Assembly (NCBI GenBank): GCA_964554535.1
Contig: CAZKPB010000016.1
Span: forward strand, 1-52,900
From: DMER64 sp964554535
GTDB lineage: Bacteria; Bacteroidota; Bacteroidia; Bacteroidales; UBA932
Direction of reading: 5' to 3'
DNA: 52,900 nucleotides
Below the pieces are notes generated by a model that was not told the origin of the DNA, made no database searches, and was given only the letters and a program-made list of their open reading frames with translations. Within the stretch, counting starts at the first letter, position 1; every line of letters begins with the position of its first letter. Positions 17,474 to 26,881 of this stretch are shown one piece after another. Position numbers and translations under genes: made by a program.

Positions 17474-17695
17474 TCATTCCTGCAACGTGGCCGCCACCCT
17501 GAACGTCCCGTCCGCTTCCCTGAAGATATAATCCCCTTCATTCACATTGACCAGATTGTCTCCGCTCAGTAGCGTGAGCAAGCTGAACCCCATACAAAAA
17601 TACGGGGCCATTACTTTATCTTCACCCGCAAACGCCTTGACTAGAGCATAATTGGTGCCCGTAAACTGAATATATTCCTGTTTATTCTGTTCCAT
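17474..17695 (-). CDS. Small conserved-looking protein of unknown function
   Basis: A 73-residue acidic protein. Near its end it has NEGDYIFREADGTFRVA, resembling a small beta-hairpin 'GDYI..E.DGTF' module. The longer open frame (to 17824) runs through the divergent promoter, so I chose the ATG at 17695. No signal peptide or membrane segment. A near-match -7 element (TACCTTTC, minus strand, 17703-17710) precedes it. It is flanked by a terminator and a divergent gene, so it is monocistronic. Function unknown; a real gene is likely but not certain. Confidence 0.6.
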   Translation of the reverse strand: MEQNKQEYIQFTGTNYALVKAFAGEDKVMAPYFCMGFSLLTLLSGDNLVNVNEGDYIFREADGTFRVAATLQE

Positions 17696-17721
17696 ACAAG
17701 ATGAAAGGTACAAAAAAAACG

Positions 17722-17729
17722 TAAATTTG
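17722..17729 (+). promoter_or_regulatory. -7 promoter element
   Basis: TAAATTTG matches TAnnTTTG and ends 27 nt before the solute-binding protein start at 17757. It lies in a 61-nt divergent gap. No TTTG is seen at the optimal -33 spacing. Confidence 0.5.
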
Positions 17730-17756
17730 TCACTAAACCCGTTCAACCCATTTTTT

Positions 17757-18527
17757 ATGAAACATCTTATCCTTACCGTGCTTTCGGTAGTAATATTTTT
17801 GGTTCTGACCACCTTCTGCCGCAAATACGACAGCTATCCCCAACCCACCTACACCATTGCCATGGCTACCGACACGCCGCCATATTCCTATGCCGAGGCA
17901 GGCCCTGACGACACCCTTGTACAGAAAGGAATTGATTACGAGGCTCTTGAATTGATAGCCGCCCAACAGAATTTCAAGTACCGCATTGTGGCGGACACCT
18001 GGAACAACAGTTACTATGCTCTTATCGCCGGCAAGGTGGACGCCTTTTTGTCGGTAGTGAGCGCCACGGAAGATCGGAAGGAAATATTTGATTTTTACCT
18101 CTATTCAGAAGAGGAACTGGCAGTGGCCACACTGCTCACCCGCACCGACATCACATCCCTGGAGGATTTGAGAAACAAAATTGTTGTGGTGATGCCCAAT
18201 ACGGTCAGTTACCAATACGCCATGTCCCTAAAAAACGAGTATAACCTCTCGGTCATTGAAATCTCTGACTATCAACAATGTTACCAAAGCGTAATCAACG
18301 GGACGGTCGATGCCATTATTGAAGAAGAAACGCTGCTGCGCGTGGCGCTGAGAGATTATTTCCCCACAATCAAAATTTCCGTCAAAACCGGCTACACCAC
18401 ACCCATAGGCTTTGCCGTACAAAAAGGGAAAAACGCCCCCTTGCTGCAAATGTTTGGAGACGGTTTCCAAATCATCAAAGAGAACAAACGCTGGAAATCA
18501 ATTAGAGATAAATATTTGGGGGATTAA
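17757..18527 (+). CDS. Family 3 extracellular solute-binding protein
   Basis: A 256-residue periplasmic-binding-type protein (SBP_bac_3), the family that binds amino acids or similar small ligands. The N-terminal membrane-spanning signal ends in LVLTTFC, an imperfect lipobox, so lipoprotein status is plausible. The ligand-binding start is TIAMATDTPPYSYAE. The two-lobed fold is indicated by YEALELIAAQQNFKY, LSVVSATEDRKEIFDFY and DAIIEEETLLRVALRDY. No ABC permease or ATPase accompanies it, so it may act alone as a sensor or scavenger. Its 3' end overlaps the convergent trmO gene by 26 nt. Confidence 0.85.
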   Translation: MKHLILTVLSVVIFLVLTTFCRKYDSYPQPTYTIAMATDTPPYSYAEAGPDDTLVQKGIDYEALELIAAQQNFKYRIVADTWNNSYYALIAGKVDAFLSVVSATEDRKEIFDFYLYSEEELAVATLLTRTDITSLEDLRNKIVVVMPNTVSYQYAMSLKNEYNLSVIEISDYQQCYQSVINGTVDAIIEEETLLRVALRDYFPTIKISVKTGYTTPIGFAVQKGKNAPLLQMFGDGFQIIKENKRWKSIRDKYLGD

Positions 18528-19197
18528 TAGACACCACGTGCAAGACCGGATCCGTTACCGTAAAACGCACTTCCAGCCCGGCAAATTCAAAACCGTACAC
18601 CCGTTGCGGTGCACTTTGGTAAGCCGGCCGGGGATCTTGCGAGAGCACCTGTAACAAGGCCTCGCGTTTGTCTTCCGGCACCACCTCCCATAATGCAGGG
18701 GCACACACCACTTCCAGCACGGGTTTCTCCACCCGGTCGGTGAAGCCCCCGGACGCCTTCCTTATGCAGTCGGCCGAGGGAAGGTACGGCTTGATGTCGT
18801 ACACCGGAGTGCCGTGGACCATATCGGCCCCGCCTATGCGCAAGACCGTACCGCAGGCGGCGGTGTCTTCCACCGCCAGCAGTTTCACACAGGAAAGTCC
18901 CAGCGGATTGGGCCGGAAAGGCGATCGGGTGGCAAATACTCCCATACGGACGTTGCCTCCCAAACGCGGCGGACGGACCGTGGGATGCCAGGCATCCCCG
19001 GCCGGCATCACCTCACTGAATCCCCAAATGATCCACAGATGCGAAAATTCTTCCAGACCGCGCAAGGCCTCGGCATTTCTATATGCCGGCTCAAAGACCA
19101 CGGTGGCTCGCAAAGAAGGAGCCAGCCCGCTTTGGCGGGGAACTCCGAATTTGGTGGAAAAATCGCTGTGTATACGGGCTATTACGGATAACTCCAT
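18502..19197 (-). CDS. trmO: tRNA (N6-threonylcarbamoyladenosine)-methyltransferase TrmO
   Basis: A 231-residue TrmO/TsaA (YaeB) protein, which N6-methylates t6A37 in ACY-reading tRNA(Thr) using S-adenosylmethionine. The N-terminal TrmO fold shows IARIHSDFSTKFGVPRQSGL, EEFSHLWIIWGF, and GVFATRSPFRPNPLGLSCV, the most conserved family motif. The C-terminal extension (about 150-231) is typical for bacterial members (DIKPYLPSAD). Its end overlaps the convergent solute-binding gene by 26 nt, so transcripts from the two strands would be mutually antisense. Confidence 0.93.
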   Translation of the reverse strand: MELSVIARIHSDFSTKFGVPRQSGLAPSLRATVVFEPAYRNAEALRGLEEFSHLWIIWGFSEVMPAGDAWHPTVRPPRLGGNVRMGVFATRSPFRPNPLGLSCVKLLAVEDTAACGTVLRIGGADMVHGTPVYDIKPYLPSADCIRKASGGFTDRVEKPVLEVVCAPALWEVVPEDKREALLQVLSQDPRPAYQSAPQRVYGFEFAGLEVRFTVTDPVLHVVSINPPNIYL

Positions 19198-19230
19198 AAA
19201 TTTATTGAATTCCGCACTGGCGAAACTTTA

Positions 19231-19464
19231 CTACTCCGCTTGCTCGTGCTGCATTTTGGTAAAGAACTCGTGAAGAGAGTCAATGGGAGCGTGGGTAACA
19301 GTCTGGTATTCTTTTTCATGTACCCTCACACCATACTCTCTTTCAAGAAGATGCACGGCATTGCGCAAGAGTAAATCATCTCTTCCGGCAAGGTTGTAAA
19401 TACATTTTTCTCTGTAATTGGGAACGTTCCCAAATACTTGTTGTAATATTTCAATGGCTTTCAT
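19231..19464 (-). CDS. Small protein of unknown function
   Basis: A 77-residue predicted helical protein starting MKAIEILQQVF and ending FTKMQHEQAE. No family recognised. The only internal start near the N-terminus is the ATG at 19464. A full -7 match (TATATTTG) lies only 5 nt upstream, which would leave almost no 5' leader. The upstream gene trmO lies 33 nt downstream in the same direction, so both could share this promoter. Unremarkable composition supports a real gene. Confidence 0.6.
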   Translation of the reverse strand: MKAIEILQQVFGNVPNYREKCIYNLAGRDDLLLRNAVHLLEREYGVRVHEKEYQTVTHAPIDSLHEFFTKMQHEQAE

Positions 19465-19469
19465 AATGG

Positions 19470-19477
19470 CAAATATA
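19470..19477 (-). promoter_or_regulatory. -7 promoter element, near-leaderless
   Basis: The minus strand reads TATATTTG, a full TAnnTTTG match, ending 5 nt before the ATG at 19464. Transcription would then begin within a few nucleotides of the start codon. Confidence 0.45.
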
Positions 19478-19499
19478 CAAAAATGTCGGGCCAAACTTC

Positions 19500-19507
19500 T
19501 ACCTTTG
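19500..19507 (+). promoter_or_regulatory. -7 promoter element for MATE gene
   Basis: TACCTTTG matches TAnnTTTG and ends 23 nt upstream of the MATE start codon. It lies 22 nt from a divergent minus-strand -7 element, so the two promoters share this short gap. Confidence 0.5.
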
Positions 19508-19530
19508 CCCCCTTGAATTGAATCACCCCT

Positions 19531-20868
19531 ATGCCACACAACCCCGTAACCGGGCAATTTTTTAAATACGCCCTACCCAGTATTGTGGGAATGCTCATTG
19601 TCTCCATGCAGATGATGGTGGACGGGGTATTTGTGAATATGGGCGTGGGGGCGCAGGGACTGGCGGCCGTGAATCTGTCCATGCCGCTTATGAATGTAAT
19701 GCTGAGCATAGGGCTGATGATTGTCAGCGGCGGCGTGGTCATAGCCGGTGTGGCCAAGGGAAGCCGCGATGAAGGTCGCTGCCGGGGTTATACCCTGCTT
19801 ACTTTTTTGCTGCTGGTGGGTACGCTGACCCTGTTACCCGCCCTGTTGATGACAAACTTTACCGGCGTTTGCCGCTTCCTGGGAGCCGACGAGGCGCTGA
19901 TGCCCTACGTACGCGGGTACCTGGGCATACTGTTGCCGGGATCGCTCTTTTTTTGTATTCCAAATTTTACCGAGGCCTTTACCCGCCTGAGGGGACGGCC
20001 CAACATGGTCTTTGTGAGCGGCGCCATCTGTTTTGCGGTCAACGCCCTGCTGGACTACGTTTTTGTACTGCGCTGGAATTGGGGCATGCGCGGGGCGGCC
20101 GTTGCCACCTGCAGTGCAAATACACTGGCGGCCGTTGTGCTGTTTCCAATGGTTAAAATGGGGCGCATAAGGGGCACCCGGCAACAAGTGGGTCGGAATA
20201 TCTGCAAGATTTTTTTCAACGGAAGTTCGGAGATGCTCACCTCGGTGGCAAGTGCCGTGACCACTTTTGCGTTTAATCTTGTGCTGATGCACCGCACAGG
20301 CTACCTTGGGGTGGCGGCACTGACCATTGTCTTTTACGTGAATCTTATTGTGAATATGTCGCTCTTTGGGCTTTCCCAGGCGCTTTATCCTCTGATGGCG
20401 TATAATCTGGGGGCACGCAACCTAGCCGGAATCAAGACCCTGTTGCGTACCGCACTGCTCTCGGGCGCAGTGATAGGCATTGGCGTGTATGTAAGCGTCA
20501 CCTGCTGCCGCGAATCCATTGTACAATTGTTTGCCCGCGACAACGACGCTCTTGCCGCGCTGACCCGTACGGCCATGACATTCATTACCCTGCATTACCT
20601 CATCTCTTTTGTGAACGTGGTGGGATGCAGCTTTCACACCGCTATTGAACGTCCGGTGGAAAGTGCCGCCATTGCACTGAGCCGGTCCATTGTCTTTGTG
20701 TTGGCGGCCCTGTGGACCCTGCCACACTTATGGGGAGACACCGGCATCTGGATAACCATGCCTGTGGCCGAGGCCCTCTGCCTGGCCGTAACCCTGCCGC
20801 TGATGCGCTACTCGCTGCGTCGGCTGGAACGGGGAATTACGGGCGGTAACGCATTGTGTAAAAATTAG
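19531..20868 (+). CDS. MATE family efflux transporter
   Basis: A 445-residue inner membrane protein with about 12 hydrophobic segments. It belongs to the MATE family of Na+ or H+-coupled exporters of cationic drugs and metabolites. The N-terminus FFKYALPSIVGMLIVSMQMMVDG and GLAAVNLSMP are typical of the family. The second half repeats the pattern (SLFGLSQALYPLMAYNLGAR). Length is normal. It is followed after 8 nt by a 17-bp palindrome that belongs to the next transcription unit. Substrate unknown. Confidence 0.92.
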   Translation: MPHNPVTGQFFKYALPSIVGMLIVSMQMMVDGVFVNMGVGAQGLAAVNLSMPLMNVMLSIGLMIVSGGVVIAGVAKGSRDEGRCRGYTLLTFLLLVGTLTLLPALLMTNFTGVCRFLGADEALMPYVRGYLGILLPGSLFFCIPNFTEAFTRLRGRPNMVFVSGAICFAVNALLDYVFVLRWNWGMRGAAVATCSANTLAAVVLFPMVKMGRIRGTRQQVGRNICKIFFNGSSEMLTSVASAVTTFAFNLVLMHRTGYLGVAALTIVFYVNLIVNMSLFGLSQALYPLMAYNLGARNLAGIKTLLRTALLSGAVIGIGVYVSVTCCRESIVQLFARDNDALAALTRTAMTFITLHYLISFVNVVGCSFHTAIERPVESAAIALSRSIVFVLAALWTLPHLWGDTGIWITMPVAEALCLAVTLPLMRYSLRRLERGITGGNALCKN

Positions 20869-20876
20869 ACAATCAC

Positions 20877-20893
20877 TGTCAAAATTTTTGACA
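20877..20893. promoter_or_regulatory. Candidate operator 1 (17-bp palindrome)
   Basis: TGTCAAAATTTTTGACA is a perfect palindrome around a central base, 85 nt upstream of the first permease start. The same palindrome with two or three changed central bases occurs at 24401-24417 before the second permease. The right half contains TTTTG, which could overlap a -33 element. The WYL regulator encoded between the permeases is the likely binder. Confidence 0.7.
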
Positions 20894-20978
20894 TTCTCTA
20901 CACTTTTTTATATCATAACATTTTGAATATATGTAAATTACAAGCATTGGCATGCATTTGGATAGCATTCAGGACGTT

Positions 20979-23330
20979 ATGAAAAATCTTGTCTACGCCG
21001 CCAAGCACGTCTTTAAATGGAAAGTCAATAATCTGGTAAAGGTACTCACCCTGTCCTTGGGTTTTGGACTGGGTTCCCTTATGATTACCCGCATTGCCTA
21101 TGACCTGACCTATGACGGATTCTATCCCGATTACAAACAGATTTATCTGGTGTACAACGACTATACCGTCGGGGCACAAAGCCAGAACCAACATGCCTGG
21201 TCTTTCTGCCAACTGGCTCCGGCCATCAAGGATGAAATATCAGGCATTCAGGCGGCCACAAGGTTCAACGGTACCGTAACCACCACTTTTATGCGGGACG
21301 AGAAGGAATATTCCGTAAACGTGCTGAGCACGGACGAGAATTTTTTTGATGTCTTTAACTATGAATTCGTACAGGGAGACCCCTCGCGCTTTGCCCGGCC
21401 AGGCACTCTGTTCCTTTCGCAAACCAAGGCGGCCGAACTCTTTGGAAGCCTGGACCCTATGGATCAGGTCATCCAGGACAAGGACGGCAACAGCTACTTT
21501 GTGGGAGCCCTGTTCAAAGACCTGCCCCACAATACTTCCTGGCAGGTGGAAGCCATAAAGTACCTGCCACCCTCAACTTTTCCCGCCCGGTGGAATACCG
21601 GCAACTGGATGATCAATGCCGTCAAGGTAGAAAAAGGAGCGGATATTGACCAATTGGACGCCCAATTGGAAACCCTGTTGCACAAGCACTACAAAATTGA
21701 CGATGCAAACAGCCAAAACGTACAGTATCACTTATACTTCCATCCGCTTGACACCCACCACCAGGTACAAGGTAGCGCGGCCGAGGCCGACCTGATTGTC
21801 CTGTTGTTGGGCATTTTGATACTTGCCATATCGGGACTCAATTACGTAATACTTACCCTGTCTTCCATAGAGTCGCGGGCCAAAGAGATTGGGGTGCGCA
21901 AATGCAACGGCGCCTCACGGCAGGGCATATTTGCGCTACTCTTTGACGAGTCGCTGCTATTTTGTCTGTTGGGGATGTTCTTTGGCACCATGTGTCTTAT
22001 GCTGGCCAAAACCCCACTCGAGACCTTTACCAACGGGCCGCTCCGGGAAATTTTTTCCATACAAAATTTTTACGCCGTCTTCCTGGTAGCCCTGCTGCTG
22101 CTGGCTCTCACTTCCATTATCCCGGCACGCCTCTTTTCCTCCATTCCCGTCACCCAGGTATTTCACCAAAAACTGCAGGGCCGTATGCCTTGGAAACAAG
22201 GATTGTTGTTTGTGCAACTCTTTGCCTCGGTCTTCATCCTTTCGTATTTGTGGATGATCTTGCGCCAGAACAATGTATTGTGGAGCAAAGGGCCCGGATA
22301 CACCACAGAAAACATTGCCGCCTTCAAATTCCAGACCGACGACCTAAGCAAGGCCTATACCGTGCGCGATTATATAAACAGCCGGAAACCGCAAGTGTTG
22401 CGCACCTCACTGGCCTCCAACATACCCCTTGACAACACGGGCAACGGAAACGTCTACGACCCCGGTTCGGACCTGGTATTGTTCAACTCAAAAGTCATTT
22501 ACGCCGACAACGATTTTCTGGAGGTATACCAGATTCCCCTGTTGTACGGCATAGGCCTGGAAAGCCTGCAGGATTCCCTCCACGCCATTGTGAACCAGTT
22601 GTTTATAGAATACGCCAAATGGGACACCGGAGAAGGTCTGGATGCTCTGATTGGCCGCCAGTTCCGCTGGGTGTGCGACGGAAGAGACAGACTGCTCACC
22701 GTCAGTGGCATCTGCAAAGAATTCCATTTAAACCATCTTAAAATGCCCTCCGCCCCGCTGGTAATCACCGGCTATCCGGACTGGGCTCCGGGCACTTCCA
22801 TGCTGCTGGCCGCCGGTGTGGAACCTATGGACCCTGAGACACTGGCCTTGCTCACCCAAAAAGTACAGGAACTGGTACCCACCAGCCCCGTATATTCCCA
22901 ATCTTACGCGCAATTGTACTATGACGCGCACCGCGACGAGGCCGGAAACCGCATTGTGGCCCTTCTCTCGGCCGTGGTCATCATCACGCTCACCGTGATA
23001 GGCATTATCAGTTTCATTTCTTCCGAGTTGAACCGCCGGCGCAAGGAAATTGCCCTCCGCCGCCTCAACGGGGGCACCTATGTCGAGGTACTGGCCCTGG
23101 TTACCCGCAGCCTGCTGTGGTACACTCTGGCCGCCTGCCTCAGCGGCAGCCTGCTGTCCTACTATATGGCCGACAACTGGTTGAAAGATTTCTCCATAAA
23201 GGCCACCCTGCCCTTCTGGATGTATGCGGCCTCATCCCTCATTATTTTGGCGGTCGTATTAATTATATGTATCTTGCAGAGCTTTAGAATCATATCGGAA
23301 AATCCCATCCACCATCTTAAAACCGACTAA
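20979..23330 (+). CDS. MacB/FtsX-type ABC permease
   Basis: About 783 residues from the ATG at 20979; an in-frame ATG at 20952 would add nine residues. I prefer 20979 because AGGA precedes it and family members begin near MKNLVYAAKHVFKWK. The architecture is TM helix 1, a large extracytoplasmic MacB_PCD domain (about 60-270), three TM helices with the FtsX motif (SRAKEIGVRKCNGAS), a second periplasmic domain (about 420-660), and a repeat of the FtsX unit (RRRKEIALRRLNGG). No ATP-binding subunit is encoded nearby. Preceded by an operator-like palindrome; the WYL regulator follows after 5 nt and is surely co-transcribed. Confidence 0.9.
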   Translation: MKNLVYAAKHVFKWKVNNLVKVLTLSLGFGLGSLMITRIAYDLTYDGFYPDYKQIYLVYNDYTVGAQSQNQHAWSFCQLAPAIKDEISGIQAATRFNGTVTTTFMRDEKEYSVNVLSTDENFFDVFNYEFVQGDPSRFARPGTLFLSQTKAAELFGSLDPMDQVIQDKDGNSYFVGALFKDLPHNTSWQVEAIKYLPPSTFPARWNTGNWMINAVKVEKGADIDQLDAQLETLLHKHYKIDDANSQNVQYHLYFHPLDTHHQVQGSAAEADLIVLLLGILILAISGLNYVILTLSSIESRAKEIGVRKCNGASRQGIFALLFDESLLFCLLGMFFGTMCLMLAKTPLETFTNGPLREIFSIQNFYAVFLVALLLLALTSIIPARLFSSIPVTQVFHQKLQGRMPWKQGLLFVQLFASVFILSYLWMILRQNNVLWSKGPGYTTENIAAFKFQTDDLSKAYTVRDYINSRKPQVLRTSLASNIPLDNTGNGNVYDPGSDLVLFNSKVIYADNDFLEVYQIPLLYGIGLESLQDSLHAIVNQLFIEYAKWDTGEGLDALIGRQFRWVCDGRDRLLTVSGICKEFHLNHLKMPSAPLVITGYPDWAPGTSMLLAAGVEPMDPETLALLTQKVQELVPTSPVYSQSYAQLYYDAHRDEAGNRIVALLSAVVIITLTVIGIISFISSELNRRRKEIALRRLNGGTYVEVLALVTRSLLWYTLAACLSGSLLSYYMADNWLKDFSIKATLPFWMYAASSLIILAVVLIICILQSFRIISENPIHHLKTD

Positions 23331-23335
23331 CCGCC

Positions 23336-24238
23336 ATGGACCAGCCTAAAATGGAACGTTTGCTGCGGCTTATGAAAATGCTCACCGGCAACATTCAATA
23401 CACTATCGACGAGCTTTCCGACAAACTGGAAACGTCCCCCCGTTCCATTTACCGCTACATTGACACTTTTAAGGCGGCGGGATTTGTGGTGCGCAAATAC
23501 GGGAACGTATACCGGCTGTGCAAGGAAAGTCCCTACTTCAAAGATATATCGCAATTGATTCACTTTACCAATGAAGAAGCCTATCTGGTCAACCGCCTGA
23601 TTGACTCCATTGACGACACCAACCTGCTCAAACAGAACCTGCGCCGCAAACTGGCATCGGTCTACGACTGTACCGCCATGGCTAATCTGGTGGTCAATAA
23701 ACAGGACGCCGCCAACGTCAACCAACTGATAGCAGGCATAGAGGAGAAACATCAAGTCATACTCAAAGACTACGCTTCTTCCCATACGGGAGACATTCGT
23801 GACCGTCTGGTGGAAGCGTTTGCCTTTACCACCAACTACGTACAGGTGTGGTGTTATGACCCGGAAACTCAAACCAACAAATTATTCAAGACCGCCCGCA
23901 TAGGAACCGTGGAAGTGGCGTCTGCACCCTGGCAACACGCCGACCTGCACCGGCAGGGCTTTGTAGATATATTCCGTATGACCGGCCACAACCAGTACCC
24001 CGTAAAATTGGAATTGGGGGTCATGGCACACAACCTGATTCTTGAAGAATACCCGCTCAGCCAACAATACATCAAACAGATTGCGCCGGAACGCTGGCTG
24101 CTGACCACAAGCGTCTGCAACTACGCCGGAGCGGCCCGCTTTGTCATTGGGTTGGCGGATAATGTCAAGATAGTGGATTCACCCGACCTGGTGGCCTATA
24201 TACGCCGTTTTACGGTTGAACACGTGGCCAAACTATAA
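23336..24238 (+). CDS. WYL-domain transcriptional regulator
   Basis: A 300-residue regulator. Residues about 1-60 form a winged helix-turn-helix (YTIDELSDKLETSPRSIYRYIDTF) of the HTH_11/DeoR-like type. Residues about 165-230 form a WYL domain, with the core strand YVQVWCYDPETQTNKLFKTA where WCY replaces the canonical WYL. A WCX-like C-terminal part (residues about 235-300) ends with LVAYIRRF. WYL proteins bind nucleic-acid or nucleotide ligands and control stress, defence or transport genes. Located 5 nt after one permease and before another, with matching 17-bp palindromes upstream of both, it probably regulates these genes and itself. Confidence 0.9.
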   Translation: MDQPKMERLLRLMKMLTGNIQYTIDELSDKLETSPRSIYRYIDTFKAAGFVVRKYGNVYRLCKESPYFKDISQLIHFTNEEAYLVNRLIDSIDDTNLLKQNLRRKLASVYDCTAMANLVVNKQDAANVNQLIAGIEEKHQVILKDYASSHTGDIRDRLVEAFAFTTNYVQVWCYDPETQTNKLFKTARIGTVEVASAPWQHADLHRQGFVDIFRMTGHNQYPVKLELGVMAHNLILEEYPLSQQYIKQIAPERWLLTTSVCNYAGAARFVIGLADNVKIVDSPDLVAYIRRFTVEHVAKL

Positions 24239-24400
24239 CTTCACGAACCGGCCAAAACACATTTATTCTGTTCCCGTCTTCGGATTATAGCCGTGATTGA
24301 TAATGGCGTTATAATTGATTCGGGAAACGTACAAAAGCGTGCATCCCTTTGGGACGTGACGGTTGCGCCCCGAGTCCCTGTATATATTTCATACACACCG

Positions 24401-24417
24401 TGTCAAATAATTTGACA
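24401..24417. promoter_or_regulatory. Candidate operator 2 (17-bp palindrome)
   Basis: TGTCAAATAATTTGACA is a perfect palindrome, 98 nt upstream of the second permease start at 24516. The arms TGTCAAA/TTTGACA are identical to those of the palindrome at 20877-20893. The rest of the 277-nt gap (24239-24515) holds no gene; a weak -7-like TGTATTTG occurs at 24449-24456. Confidence 0.7.
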
Positions 24418-24515
24418 ACGCCTACGCACAACTACTTACACAACAATTTGTATTTGTGTTAATTAATCTATTTGGCGCAGAAATTGCGCACAAACGGGCG
24501 ATTAATCCATATTCC

Positions 24516-26848
24516 ATGAAAAATATACTGCGTAATTTTCTTTCCGTGCTGCGTCATTACAAAACCGCCAGCCTTTTGAACATTTTGGGATTGAGCGCCG
24601 CCTTTGCCGCCTTTCTGATAATCATCTCAAGGTCAGTTATGAACTGGGATACGACAAATTCCACCCCGATTCGGACCGTCTTTACAAAATGGAGTTGTGC
24701 AATCAGGAAGAGTCCAGCTATTACCAGATAATGCCCAGGGGCACCATTAACGAATTTATCCGTTCTTCTTCACACATACAGGCCGGGGCCGCCATTATGC
24801 CCGCCTGGAACGGGGAAAGCTACTTTACTTACGTGCAAAACGGAGAAAAGGTGGGTTTGCTCAGAAACCTGTTTCAGGTGGATCCGGCACTAATATCGGA
24901 TGTCATCTGCTTTGAGATGGTGGCCGGTAATGCGGACTGTCTTACAGATCCCGACCAAATTCTGATTCCGGAAAGTATAGCCGACCAATTCAGTGGGAAC
25001 GACCCCATTGGACAGACACTGACCTGCAACGACAACATCTGGGCCAATTTCCAGGGTCCAAAGGATTTGATTATAGGAGGCGTGTACAAAGATTTTCCGG
25101 ACAACTCGCTTATGGAAAACGGGATCTACATTTCCATCAAGCCGGGATTTCAGGTAAACAACTTCAACTCGGCGAATTTTGAATGTTTTATCAAACTGGA
25201 CGACCCCGCTTACGTACAGGAAGTCTGCGATGCCTTTATCAAGAACTTCAAGGAAGAATCCTGGCAGAAGCCAACCAGCGCCTCGCTCACCCTGCTTTCC
25301 GACCTGTACCTGCAAAACCCGCAGACCAAGAATCGCGTACGTCTTTTCATATGTATTGCACTTCTAATCATCGTTATAGCCGCCATAAACTTCACTAATT
25401 TTGCCACAGCGCTGGCGCCGGTACGTATGAAGTCCATAAATACCATGAAGGTGATGGGCGCTTCCACACAGTCGCTGCGCACCTCACTGCTGTTTGAAGG
25501 TATCTGCACCGCCCTGCTCTCATTTGGTATCGGCCTGCTGGTGGTACGCACGGCAGAAAAAACGCACCTACTCTCGTTTTTGGCCAACAATATCCATTTG
25601 AGCTATAATTTGTGGCCCCTCCTGTTGACAGCTACAGTGGCCATTATCATTGGGTTTATTGCCGGTATCTGGCCGTCCGTTTACCTGACCTCATTCTCGC
25701 CGGCCTTGGTGCTCAAGGGTTCCTACGGCCTCTCACCCAAAGGAAGGCGGTTCCGCACCGTACTTATTTCCATCCAGTTCATTGTATCATTTGGCCTGAT
25801 AATCGCTTCGTTTGGGATGGACCGTCAAAACCGTTTTCTACTGAACCAAAACCTGGGATTCAACTCGCAGGATGTGGCCGTGGTACAGTTGAGCAACGCC
25901 CACCTGCAACGTAAAGAGTTTTATATCAATAACCTAAAGAGTCACTCTCAAGTAAGGGACGTGGCCTTTGCCAGCATCAAGATGGGAACGGGCGAAATGG
26001 TGACCTCAGAAAATTTCAAGTACAACGGAGTGTCTTCAGAGTTTACACGCATCGTGCAGATTTCTCACAATCTGTTGTCGCTGCTTGAAGTGCCCCTTCT
26101 TGACGGACGCTGGGCCACACAGGGAGAAGAAGATAACCGTTCCGGAGTGGTTCTGGTTAACCGTTACTGCCAAAAGGCCATGAATATTATTCCGGAAACG
26201 CCTGTTGATTATTACCGCGGCAAACTGGTGGCAGGTATAGTGGGAGACGTCAACATCACCTCGTTGCGTTACCCCATGAGTAATACCCTATACCTGGTCA
26301 CCGATAACCAGCCTGTTTCCTATATAAAATTCGAGCCCGGAACCACCCATAAAGAAGCATCCAAAATCATAGAAAGCACCCTTGGAGAGATTGACCCCGT
26401 TTACCCCATCAGCATTGATTTTTACGACAACATGCTGGCAGACCTCTACCGTGAGGAAAGCGACTTTGGAATGGTCATTCGTTTGTTTAGCCTGCTGGCC
26501 ATCGTCATCTCCATAATGGGCGTATTCGGGATGGTGGTCTTTGAAACGCAATACCGCAAGAAAGAGATAGGCGTACGCAAGATTATGGGGTCCACCATCA
26601 AGGAAATACTGTTTATGTTCAACAAGAAGTACATAGTGCTTTCCGTGGTGTGCTGCCTCATTGCCTCGCCCATTGCCTACTTGCTCATCAACCGCTGGCT
26701 CAACGGGTTTGCCTACCACACCACCCTGCAGTGGTGGACTTTCCTGGTGGCCTTTGTGCTGGTAACTCTGGTCACACTGGTTACGGTGACCTGGCAAAGT
26801 TGGCGCAGTGCCACCGTAAACCCGGTGGAATCGTTGAAGAATGAATAA
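24516..26848 (+). pseudogene. MacB/FtsX-type ABC permease, frameshifted
   Basis: Read with one base restored, this encodes about 777 residues. The start MKNILRNFLSVLRHYKTASL and the first TM helix (NILGLSAAFAAFLIII) are in one frame. From about 24628 the homologous sequence continues in another (VSYELGYDKFHPDSDRLYKME, then the long frame to 26848), consistent with loss of one base in ATCTCAAGG. The downstream part keeps both FtsX units (APVRMKSINTMKVMGAS; QYRKKEIGVRKIMGST) and shows no further damage. It may be a recent mutation, a phase-variable state or an assembly indel. It is a paralogue of the permease at 20979. Confidence 0.85.
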
Positions 26849-26881
26849 AAAGTATTAAATTAGTATTTCATTTTGCATCCT

